In this document: piece after piece, positions 54,721 to 62,498 of the stretch
How the letters are laid out: each line of letters starts with the position of its first letter
Position numbering within the stretch: position 1 is the stretch's first letter
Assembly: GCF_007954275.1 (NCBI RefSeq)
Contig: NZ_VOLT01000006.1
Span: 62,001 to 126,000 of the forward strand
Source: Colwellia demingiae
Lineage (GTDB): Bacteria > Pseudomonadota > Gammaproteobacteria > Enterobacterales > Alteromonadaceae
Length of the DNA stretch: 64,000 nucleotides
Direction: 5' to 3'
Notes under the pieces: model-generated
What the model saw: the letters and a program-made list of their open reading frames with translations, nothing else
What the model was told of the DNA's origin: nothing
Databases searched by the model: none
Translations under genes and position numbers: made by a program

Positions 54721-56409
54721 ATGACCAAAGCCAGTTTAATCTGTAATAAAAAAAATAATATAGATTTAGTCTTAGAGCCAATTAAAGGTGGTGACACCAT
54801 ATCTACCTTGAGTATCAAAGAACTAATTGATGCATCAGAATTTACAAAACTTCGCATTAACAACGGTAATATTAAAAATGCCGTTGCTGAGTTAAATGAT
54901 GTTTTAAAACCTCTACAGGATAAGAAAATAGGCAGAACAATTCGCTATCAAGTACTAGAACGCGTAGATGCGAAAGTTAGTATTACTATAGAATCAGATG
55001 AAATGGGTGCTACCGCTGAAATTACCAGCGCTCAGGGTGGTAAACATCTATCTGCAAAAGCTATCTTAAACGCAGCCCAAGAAGCGGGTGTAAAAAAAGG
55101 CTTTAGTAAAGAGCATTTAATTCAACTTGCGCAACTTGCTGCAAAACAAATCCCTAATAGTCAGATTGATATGCAAATTGCTACAGGGAAAATCGCGGTT
55201 AATGGAAAAGATGCCCTAATAAAACCTTTAGTTGAAAGTGCACAAGCAAGGATTTTAAAACCTAAAAAACGAGAAGATGGTAGTGTCGATATGCGAGATT
55301 TAGGCGATATCATCTGTGTAAACATAGGCGATCCTATTGCAAAAAAAGTGCCTTTAACTCAAGGACAACAAGGCTATACTGTTACTGCTACCCCGCTATC
55401 GCCAGAGCCTGGCAATGATGTTGAACTCGTCGCTGGCGAAGGGACTAATATAAGTCCGAAAAATACAAACATTCTGGTTTCTGAAAAAGTTGGCTTACCT
55501 AAACTCATTAATAACGGTATGGAAGTTGATGAGATTTATAAGATTAAAAATGTCACTGTTGCTACTGGTAATATCAACTTTACCGGTAGTGTTATTATTG
55601 ATGGTGATGTTACTGAAGGTATGAAAGTAACTGCTTCTGGTGATATCACTGTAGGTGGTTTTGTTGAGTCAGCAACCCTTGAAGCGGGTGGTGATATCAC
55701 TATTTCTGGTGGTATTATTGGCCGAAAACATGATATTGAAAAAAAACATATTACTAACATTACAATGAGTGTGAATATCAGCGCAAAAGGAAGCATCTAT
55801 GCAAAGTATGGCCAATATGCCCAAATTACTTGTTACCAAGATGTTCGTATTGAAAATCAATTGTTGCACAGTACATTAGATATAAGTGGCCGGTTATGGA
55901 TTGGAAAAGATGAGCAAGCCAACGGAAAATTGATTGGTGGATACACCAAAGTAGGTACTTCGGTTCATGCAGGTATAATTGGCGCAACGGCGGGTAGTAA
56001 TACCATTATTAATTTTGAACATAAAATACTCAAGTTCAAAGATGAAATTCACCAATTAGAAGAACGACTTAAAATAGAGTCTGATAAAACAAACGAACTG
56101 AAAGCAGCAATCAATAAATTAAAGAAATTACCAAAAGAAAAAGCAAGGCCAGAATTAGTAGCTAAAATTGTACCAACCTATCAGTATCATGCTAATCAAA
56201 TGGGTGAAATACTTAACGAAAAGCTAATCATCGAAGATAGTCTTCAAGAGTATATAGCCAGTGTTTACGTTGAAGCAACAGAGAAGCTTTATCACGGCGT
56301 AGAACTAATTGTTGGAGACTTTAATGAGAGGTCTCGTCGTGAATATGGTCCAAGTAAGATGATATACCGAGAGCGAAAAATCTTAATTGACCCAATAGTG
56401 AATACTTAA
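54721..56409 (+). CDS. FapA/DUF342 family protein
   Basis: 562 residues, soluble. An N-terminal alpha/beta region (about 1-180, with SIKELIDASEFTKLRINNGNIKNAVAELN) precedes the DUF342 core (about 190-430): a right-handed beta-helix-like part with repeated short strands (GNINFTGSVIIDGDVTEGMKVTASGDITVGGFVESATLEAGGDITISGGIIG). A coiled-coil follows (about 440-500). FapA-like proteins are polymer-forming; in Vibrio one localises the glucose-PTS-linked flagellar protein, but the general role is unclear. Five bp upstream of the DUF2884 gene, so probably co-transcribed. Confidence 0.87.
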   Translation: MTKASLICNKKNNIDLVLEPIKGGDTISTLSIKELIDASEFTKLRINNGNIKNAVAELNDVLKPLQDKKIGRTIRYQVLERVDAKVSITIESDEMGATAEITSAQGGKHLSAKAILNAAQEAGVKKGFSKEHLIQLAQLAAKQIPNSQIDMQIATGKIAVNGKDALIKPLVESAQARILKPKKREDGSVDMRDLGDIICVNIGDPIAKKVPLTQGQQGYTVTATPLSPEPGNDVELVAGEGTNISPKNTNILVSEKVGLPKLINNGMEVDEIYKIKNVTVATGNINFTGSVIIDGDVTEGMKVTASGDITVGGFVESATLEAGGDITISGGIIGRKHDIEKKHITNITMSVNISAKGSIYAKYGQYAQITCYQDVRIENQLLHSTLDISGRLWIGKDEQANGKLIGGYTKVGTSVHAGIIGATAGSNTIINFEHKILKFKDEIHQLEERLKIESDKTNELKAAINKLKKLPKEKARPELVAKIVPTYQYHANQMGEILNEKLIIEDSLQEYIASVYVEATEKLYHGVELIVGDFNERSRREYGPSKMIYRERKILIDPIVNT

Positions 56410-56414
56410 CAGCC

Positions 56415-57215
56415 ATGGCTATCAAATCTGTACTTAAATCCAGCTTCTTTGTTCTAACGCTTATGCCTTTTTACCAGCAAGCATATGCTCAACAATGCTC
56501 TATTAACCTTAATTATGGGGTCATTATTGACCCTAAACACATTAGGATTGTCGATAAAGCTAAAACCCAAGTACAAATAAATAATGCCACACAACTTTTC
56601 ATTAAAGGTAGAGAAATACCTCTATCTAACGAGCAACAACAATTGCTGACTAGCTTTAGTGTTGGTATTCGTGAGCAAGTACCTGAAATTGTCTCTATTG
56701 CTATTGAAGGCGTTGATATCGGGTTAAAAGCAGTTAACGAAGTAGTTGCCGGTCTAACCGGTGAAAATAGCGCTTCACAGCAAAAAGTACAGGCTAAGTT
56801 TGAAGAACTAAAGTGGCGAATTCGCGCGCGCTTTAATCAAAGTGCTAATAATTATTATATCGCCCCACAAGACTTAAATAACTTGGATGAAATGTTTACC
56901 GGAGAATTCGAACAAGAAATTGAAGCGATGATTTCAACCTCTATCGGTACGATATTAGAAGCTGTTGGCCAATCAATTTTAGCCAATGATAATAGCAGTG
57001 AAGACGATGGTGAAACACGTATAACCACTTTTGATAAACGATTAACAACACTCAGTAAAGGTTTGGAGCTAGAAGTGGCGGAAAGAGCTAAAGCATTAGA
57101 TGAAAAAGCAGCAAATTTTTGTCAACAACTGACTTACCTAGATCAACTAGAAACAAAGCTTCACCAAGCCATACCAGCATTAAAAGATTATAACCTAATC
57201 GAATCATCGAACTAG
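56415..57215 (+). CDS. yggN: DUF2884 (YggN) family periplasmic protein
   Basis: 266 residues. A Sec signal peptide (about 1-25, ending AYA-QQ) is followed by CSINLNYGVIIDPKHIRIV (about 27-45), diagnostic for DUF2884, and helical sequence with two conserved Cys in all (residue 27 and CQQL near the C-terminus). E. coli YggN belongs to the family; function unknown. It starts 5 bp after the FapA-like gene, an odd pairing because yggN is usually near mutY-yggX-mltC in E. coli. Confidence 0.88.
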   Translation: MAIKSVLKSSFFVLTLMPFYQQAYAQQCSINLNYGVIIDPKHIRIVDKAKTQVQINNATQLFIKGREIPLSNEQQQLLTSFSVGIREQVPEIVSIAIEGVDIGLKAVNEVVAGLTGENSASQQKVQAKFEELKWRIRARFNQSANNYYIAPQDLNNLDEMFTGEFEQEIEAMISTSIGTILEAVGQSILANDNSSEDDGETRITTFDKRLTTLSKGLELEVAERAKALDEKAANFCQQLTYLDQLETKLHQAIPALKDYNLIESSN

Positions 57216-57259
57216 CACGATATATTTATCCCCTCACATCGACACATTAGAACTCATAA

Positions 57260-57302
57260 CAACCTGTATAAGTAAGTACTCCCTTGCGCAGGTTGCTTTA
57301 TT
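57260..57302 (+). terminator. Probable terminator after the DUF2884 gene
   Basis: Arms CAACCTG / CAGGTTG with a 22-nt loop followed by CTTTATTTTAT; a moderate-strength hairpin. Confidence 0.55.
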
Positions 57303-57375
57303 TTATAGCGATTATAGCTTCTGAGTTATAACTTCTGAATTATAGCAACTCAGATTTATCAAATCCTAAACAGCA

Positions 57376-57413
57376 AAAAGCCCAAGATACTTAGTCGCGT
57401 ATATTGGGCTTTA
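57376..57413 (-). terminator. Terminator of the ETF:quinone oxidoreductase gene
   Basis: Stem AAAGCCCAA / TTGGGCTTT with a 19-nt loop; on the minus strand the stem is followed by a T tract. Confidence 0.82.
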
Positions 57414-57441
57414 AAGATGAGAATCAGTTGATTAGCGCATA

Positions 57442-59103
57442 TTACATATTAGGGTAGTTTGGCCCACCAGTGCCTTCAGGCGTAACCCAAGTAATATTCT
57501 GACTAGGATCTTTAATATCACACGTTTTACAGTGAATACAGTTTTGAGCATTGATGACAAACTTGTCGCCTTGCTCAGTTTTTTCAACCTCATACACACC
57601 AGCAGGACAGTAAAGCTGTGCAGGCTCATTATACTTAGTTAAATTCACTCTAATTGGAATATCTGCATCTTTAAGTTTTAAATGACAAGGCTGCTCTTCT
57701 TCATGGTTAGTATTTGATAAAAATACTGAAGAGAGTTTATCAAAGCTTAATTTATTGTCTGGTTTATCGTAATTAATAACTGGCATATCAGCTGCCGGCT
57801 TTAATTGAGCATAATCTACGCTATCATCTTTAAAGTTAAACGGTAATTTACCAGCAAAAAAGTTTTGATCTAAAGTATTGTAAGCGCCGCCCAACATGGT
57901 ACCAAACTTATGCATAGCTGGACCGAAGTTACGGGTATTGTATAACTCTTCATATAACCAAGAGTCTTTATAAAGTTGCGTAAACTGGGTTAAGTCTTGC
58001 TTACCTTCCTCTGCGATAGCGTCTCCAACAATCAATGCTTGAGCAATCGCTTCAGCGGCAATCATGCCAGACTTCATCGCGGTGTGATTACCTTTAATTT
58101 TCGCAAAGTTAATGGTACCAGCATCACAACCTACTAATAATGCACCTGGCATCGTCATTTTAGGTAAAGAATTAAAACCGCCTTTTGCCATAGCTCGAGC
58201 GCCATAGGAAACACGTTTACCACCTTCAAGGTACTGGCTAATCTTAGGATGATGTTTATAACGTTGAAATTCATCAAAAGGACTTAAGTGTGGGTTGCTA
58301 TAATTTAAATCGATAATTAAACCAACAAACACTTGGTTGTTTTCTGCATGATAAAGGTAACCACCACCATTAGTATCTTTATTTAATGGCCAGCCTGCAG
58401 TATGTACCACTAGACCTTCTTGATGTTTTGCTGGGTCAATATCCCAAATTTCTTTAAAACCTAAACCATAATGTTGTGGAGAACTTTGCTCATCAAGATT
58501 AAATTTTTCGATTAACTCTTTACCTAAATGACCTCGACAGCCTTCAGCAAAAACAGTGTATTTAGCGCGTAATTCCATACCCGGCATAAATGAATCTTTT
58601 TCTTTACCTTCAGCATCTAAGCCCATGTCGCCAGTGATAACACCGCCTACGCTACCATCGTCATTATAAATAACACTTTGCGCAGGGAATCCAGGGAAAA
58701 TTTCAACACCCAACTGTTCAGCTTGTTCAGCTAACCAACGGCAAACATTGCCCATACTAACAATGTAATTACCGTCATTGTGCATAGTTTTAGGCACAGC
58801 AAAGTTAGGTAATTTTATACCTGAATTTTCATTATTCAATAGATAAATATCATCACCGGTAACTTTGGTCGTTAATGGTGCATTTCGCTCTTGCCAATCA
58901 GGAAATAATTCATTTAAAGATCTTGGTTCAAACACAGCACCAGAAAGAATGTGGGCTCCAACTTCAGATCCCTTTTCAACAACACAAACCATTAATTCTT
59001 GCTGTTTTTCTTGTGCTAATTGCATTAACCTACAAGCAGTCGATAAACCTGCAGGGCCAGCGCCGACAATAACTACGTCGAATTCCATCGATTCGCGTTC
59101 CAT
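57442..59103 (-). CDS. Electron transfer flavoprotein:ubiquinone oxidoreductase
   Basis: 553 residues from the ATG at 59103, which has GGAG five bases upstream; a start 23 codons earlier lacks this. FAD motif VVIVGAGPAGLSTACRL (about 10-26), the ubiquinone-binding GAHILSGAVFEPRSLNELFPDW region, and a C-terminal 4Fe-4S ferredoxin domain with CPAGVYEV and CIHCKTCDIKDP (about 500-545) ending in the usual GGPNYPNM. It accepts electrons from reduced EtfAB and reduces ubiquinone at the membrane, serving fatty-acid and branched-chain amino-acid oxidation. It is divergent from etfBA. Confidence 0.95.
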   Translation of the reverse strand: MERESMEFDVVIVGAGPAGLSTACRLMQLAQEKQQELMVCVVEKGSEVGAHILSGAVFEPRSLNELFPDWQERNAPLTTKVTGDDIYLLNNENSGIKLPNFAVPKTMHNDGNYIVSMGNVCRWLAEQAEQLGVEIFPGFPAQSVIYNDDGSVGGVITGDMGLDAEGKEKDSFMPGMELRAKYTVFAEGCRGHLGKELIEKFNLDEQSSPQHYGLGFKEIWDIDPAKHQEGLVVHTAGWPLNKDTNGGGYLYHAENNQVFVGLIIDLNYSNPHLSPFDEFQRYKHHPKISQYLEGGKRVSYGARAMAKGGFNSLPKMTMPGALLVGCDAGTINFAKIKGNHTAMKSGMIAAEAIAQALIVGDAIAEEGKQDLTQFTQLYKDSWLYEELYNTRNFGPAMHKFGTMLGGAYNTLDQNFFAGKLPFNFKDDSVDYAQLKPAADMPVINYDKPDNKLSFDKLSSVFLSNTNHEEEQPCHLKLKDADIPIRVNLTKYNEPAQLYCPAGVYEVEKTEQGDKFVINAQNCIHCKTCDIKDPSQNITWVTPEGTGGPNYPNM

Positions 59104-59146
59104 AAGATCTCCAAGTATTATTATATTTATATTTTTCGCTAAAATT

Positions 59147-59180
59147 AAAACATGCGTTTGATATTCAAACAAGTGTTTGA
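59147..59180. promoter_or_regulatory. Two PsrA-like operators in the etf divergent promoter
   Basis: AAAC-ATGC-GTTTG at 59148-59160 and the perfect palindrome TCAAACAAGTGTTTGA at 59165-59180. Both fit the PsrA consensus (G/C)AAAC N2-4 GTTT(G/C), the fatty-acid-degradation repressor in Shewanella and relatives. They lie 44-77 bp upstream of the oxidoreductase ATG. Confidence 0.6.
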
Positions 59181-59264
59181 TAGTATCTTATAACAGATGT
59201 CCAAGCAAGACACTGTTACAAGCATTTCGTTAGATTGTATCTTAGTTTAAAAGTTTTAACCAAG

Positions 59265-59286
59265 TTTACGTTGACGTTGACGTAAA
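59265..59286. promoter_or_regulatory. LiuR-like ACGT repeat upstream of etfB
   Basis: Three ACGT half-sites spaced 6 bp (TTTACGTTGACGTTGACGTA at 59265-59284). MerR-family LiuR sites of Alteromonadales, as I recall, are built of spaced ACGT half-sites, and etf genes are reported targets. It lies about 60 bp before etfB. Inferred. Confidence 0.45.
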
Positions 59287-59347
59287 GCAAGAGTATCTTT
59301 TAACTATTATTTATTTTTTAAATTAACAAAACTTTTCAGAGGCTACG

Positions 59348-60100
59348 ATGAAAGTATTAGTTCCGATAAAACGTGTTATTGACTATAACGTCAAAGTTCG
59401 GGTAAAACCCGATCAATCAAATGTAGATCTTGCCAATACAAAAATGGCTATAAACCCCTTTTGTGAAATTGCCGTTGAAGAAGCTGTTCGTTTAAAAGAA
59501 GCGGGTATAGCAACAGAGGTAATTGCAATTTCTGTCGGTGATAAATCTTGCCAAGAGCAATTGCGTACTGCATTAGCTTTAGGTGAAGATCGCGCCATAC
59601 AAATTGAAACTGATGAAAGCTTAGACGCACTAAATATTGCTAAATTACTACAAAAAGTTGTTGAAGAAGAGCAACCGCAACTTGTAATTTTAGGTAAGCA
59701 ATCTATTGATAGTGATAATAACCAAACAGGTCAAATGCTTGCTGCTTTAACAGGTATGCCACAAGGCACATTTGCTTCAGTTGTAAAAGTTGAAGGCGAA
59801 AAAGTTAATGTTACCCGTGAAGTAGATGGCGGTTTACAAACTGTTGCGCTTAATTTACCCGCTATTGTGACCACAGATTTACGTTTAAATGAACCTCGTT
59901 ACGCTTCATTACCTAATATTATGAAAGCTAAACGTAAACCATTAGCAGTGAAACCTGCAGCAGATTTTGGCATTGATTTAACAGCTCGTACTAAATTATT
60001 AAAAGTTACTCCACCTGCACAGCGTCAAGCTGGTATTGTGGTAGAAAGCATTGATGAATTAGTTGAAAAATTAAAAAATGAAGCCAAGGTGATCTCATGA
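59348..60100 (+). CDS. etfB: Electron transfer flavoprotein subunit beta
   Basis: 250 residues. [20 protein letters not shown] at the start and the family signature [45 protein letters not shown] (about 157-201) are intact; AMP-binding residues lie in the N-terminal half. It forms the EtfAB dimer that collects electrons from acyl-CoA and other dehydrogenases. It overlaps etfA by 4 bp (ATGA). Confidence 0.96.
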   Translation: MKVLVPIKRVIDYNVKVRVKPDQSNVDLANTKMAINPFCEIAVEEAVRLKEAGIATEVIAISVGDKSCQEQLRTALALGEDRAIQIETDESLDALNIAKLLQKVVEEEQPQLVILGKQSIDSDNNQTGQMLAALTGMPQGTFASVVKVEGEKVNVTREVDGGLQTVALNLPAIVTTDLRLNEPRYASLPNIMKAKRKPLAVKPAADFGIDLTARTKLLKVTPPAQRQAGIVVESIDELVEKLKNEAKVIS

Positions 60101-61023
60101 GTATTTTAGTAATTGCTGAACACGATAACAGCTCGTTAAAAACTGAGACGTTAAAAACAGTTGGCGCCGCGCAAAAAATTGGTGGTGATATAACATTACT
60201 CGTTGCTGGTTTTAATTGTCAAAATGCTGTTGAAGCTGCCTCAAAAGTAAATGGCGTAAGCAAAGTATTAGTTTGTGACAATGCCGTTTATGAACATCAG
60301 CTTGCTGAAAATATTAGTTTATTAGTCACTGAATTAGCAGCTGACTATGAACATATCTTAGCAACTGCGCTAACTACCGGTAAAAACTTTATGCCTAGAG
60401 TTGCTGCCTTATTAGATGTGTCTCAAATTTCTGACATTATTGACGTTGAAAGTAGTGATACTTTTGTTCGACCTATCTATGCCGGTAACGCTATTGCGAC
60501 AGTACAAAGCTTAGATAACAAGAAGGTTATCACTGTTCGTACTACTGGCTTTGATGCCGTTGCGACAGATGGTACTGCTGAAGTAATTAACCTTGATACT
60601 GTAACTGATGCTGGTATATCAAGCCATGTAAGCGACGAGTTAACTGTATCTGCGCGACCTGACTTAGGCGCAGCAGGCGTTATTATTTCTGGTGGTCGTG
60701 GCATGCAAAATGGCGATAACTTTAAATTACTTGACGGTATTGCTGACAAATTAGGCGCAGCAATTGGTGCATCACGTGCTGCGGTTGATGCAGGCTTTGT
60801 TCCTAATGATATGCAAGTTGGTCAAACAGGTAAAATTGTTGCACCAGACTTATATATTGCGGTAGGTATTAGTGGTGCTATTCAGCATTTAGCTGGTATG
60901 AAAGACTCAAAAGTTATTGTTGCTATCAACAAAGATCCTGAAGCGCCAATCTTTCAAGTCGCTGATTATGGTATTGTTGCTGACTTATTTGATGCGTTAC
61001 CAGAGTTAGAAAGCAAGTTATAA
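60097..61023 (+). CDS. etfA: Electron transfer flavoprotein subunit alpha
   Basis: 308 residues. The N-terminal alpha/beta domain opens with [13 protein letters not shown]. The C-terminal FAD domain has [63 protein letters not shown] and [23 protein letters not shown], diagnostic for EtfA. It is translationally coupled to etfB and divergent from the quinone oxidoreductase gene, so the complete electron path to ubiquinone is encoded here. Confidence 0.96.
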   Translation: MSILVIAEHDNSSLKTETLKTVGAAQKIGGDITLLVAGFNCQNAVEAASKVNGVSKVLVCDNAVYEHQLAENISLLVTELAADYEHILATALTTGKNFMPRVAALLDVSQISDIIDVESSDTFVRPIYAGNAIATVQSLDNKKVITVRTTGFDAVATDGTAEVINLDTVTDAGISSHVSDELTVSARPDLGAAGVIISGGRGMQNGDNFKLLDGIADKLGAAIGASRAAVDAGFVPNDMQVGQTGKIVAPDLYIAVGISGAIQHLAGMKDSKVIVAINKDPEAPIFQVADYGIVADLFDALPELESKL

Positions 61024-61090
61024 CTCAAACATTAGTCATTACTTTCAAGCAGTCCTTTAAACAGTACTAAGCACAAAGTAATATTGATAT

Positions 61091-61129
61091 AATAAAACCA
61101 CGCTTATGGAAATAAGACGTGGTTTTATT
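61091..61129 (+). terminator. Rho-independent terminator of etfBA
   Basis: Stem AATAAAACCACG / CGTGGTTTTATT, 12 bp perfect, with an inner TTAT/ATAA pairing in the loop. Confidence 0.88.
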
Positions 61130-61190
61130 TTGTCTAAAATTTGTGAAGCAGGTTTAGTTAATAGTGATATTTAAGAATATTGAGTGATTT

Positions 61191-61589
61191 ATGAAAAATA
61201 ATTTATCGAGTTTAAGTGATTTAGCTGCTGCATTTGGTAAAGCACCAATAGAGCAAGATAAGCCTACACCCGCGAGTGATGACTCATTAGTCTACTCAAC
61301 AGAATCAGGCCGTATCAACCAACAAAAAGAAAAAAATATTACGCCAAGTGATGGTTTTGCCAGAGTAAGGCGCGAAACTAAGGGCCGAAAAGGCAAAGGC
61401 GTTATTGTTATCAGTGGCTTAGGGCTAGATAATAAAGCATTAAAAGAGTTAGCAAAAAAACTTAAAAAAACTTGCGGCAGCGGTGGCTCCGTCGTTGATG
61501 AAACCATCGAGGTTCAAGGCGACAAACGCGACGTTATACAGCAAGTACTCGAAAAGGCCGGTTTTAAAGTTAAGTTTACCGGCGGTTAA
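61191..61589 (+). CDS. yciH: SUI1/YciH family stress-response translation factor
   Basis: 132 residues. A variable N-terminal half (LSSLSDLAAAFGK...) is followed by the eIF1/SUI1 domain (about 52-130): VRRETKGRKGKGVIVISGLGL, LKKTCGSGGSVVDETIEVQGDKRDVIQQVLEKAGFKVKFTGG. YciH influences initiation fidelity in E. coli and is non-essential. It is a single gene between the etf terminator and the convergent recR. Confidence 0.93.
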   Translation: MKNNLSSLSDLAAAFGKAPIEQDKPTPASDDSLVYSTESGRINQQKEKNITPSDGFARVRRETKGRKGKGVIVISGLGLDNKALKELAKKLKKTCGSGGSVVDETIEVQGDKRDVIQQVLEKAGFKVKFTGG

Positions 61590-61669
61590 CGCTTTCCTCA
61601 ACTTAAACCACTTTAATACATAGATAGCTATATATGAGTTATATAGTGCCGGTATGAGTTAGACCTGCA

Positions 61670-62275
61670 CTAAATCTGGTAGCTTTTTCTGCCAGATAAG
61701 GCATGCGATAGTGTATTGCCATCTACATATTCTAATTCCCCACCGACAGGGACACCGTGGGCTATTCTAGAGATATTAACTTGATGCTGCTGAGCCAATT
61801 CAGCAATAAAATGTGCTGTCGCCTCACCTTCCACTGTCGGATTAGTTGCTAAAATAACCTCACTAAATTGACCTGTAGAAAATTGCTTAGCTAAAATATC
61901 TAGGCCTAAATCATCTGGCCCTATGCCATCAATAGGAGATAAATGCCCCATCAAGACAAAGTACTTGCCAAAAAACTCGCCCGTTTGTTCAATGGCAATA
62001 ACATCACCTGGCGTTTCCACAATACACAAGGTAGTTGAAAGTTGACGTTTTGGGCTTTGGCAGATTTCACATAATGCTTCTTCGGTAAAATTTCGGCACT
62101 GCTGACAATGACCAATATCAGTCATGGCTTTCGCTAAGGTATTAGCAAGTTTACTACCGCCACGACGATTACGTTCAAGTAACTGAAATGCCATGCGTTG
62201 CGCTGATTTTGCGCCAACGCCAGGTAAACACTTTAATGAATCAATTAACTCTTGAACCAGTGGACTAAATTTCAT
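61670..62275 (-). CDS. recR: Recombination mediator protein RecR
   Basis: 201 residues from the ATG at 62275; a start 20 codons earlier adds a sequence absent from the family. HhH motif region [20 protein letters not shown] (about 14-33), the C4 zinc finger CQQC..CEIC (about 57-72), and a Toprim domain with [17 protein letters not shown]. It acts with RecF/RecO to load RecA on gapped DNA. Usually found in dnaX-ybaB-recR; neither partner is present next to it here. Confidence 0.95.
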   Translation of the reverse strand: MKFSPLVQELIDSLKCLPGVGAKSAQRMAFQLLERNRRGGSKLANTLAKAMTDIGHCQQCRNFTEEALCEICQSPKRQLSTTLCIVETPGDVIAIEQTGEFFGKYFVLMGHLSPIDGIGPDDLGLDILAKQFSTGQFSEVILATNPTVEGEATAHFIAELAQQHQVNISRIAHGVPVGGELEYVDGNTLSHALSGRKSYQI

Positions 62276-62432
62276 AACTAACCATTTAATTTTATATTTT
62301 AATACGTGAACCTGAAAAGTTATTCGCAAACACAAACAATAATTAATGATTCACCACTATTTAATAGCTAATTTTAATCAACTTAACCGGTAAATAGTAG
62401 TGACTTCTTGAAATATATATACGTCGTTCAAT

Positions 62433-62454
62433 GACTAGCTATAACTTAGCTAGT
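62433..62454. repeat. Small perfect hairpin upstream of recR
   Basis: Arms GACTAGCT / AGCTAGTC with a 6-nt loop, 45 bp past the GH3 gene stop. No T tract, so a weak terminator at best. The rest of 62276-62498 shows no gene. Confidence 0.4.
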
Positions 62455-62498
62455 CCAGTCTTTAGCAACCATGAATCCATTTGGTATAACACCAGTAA

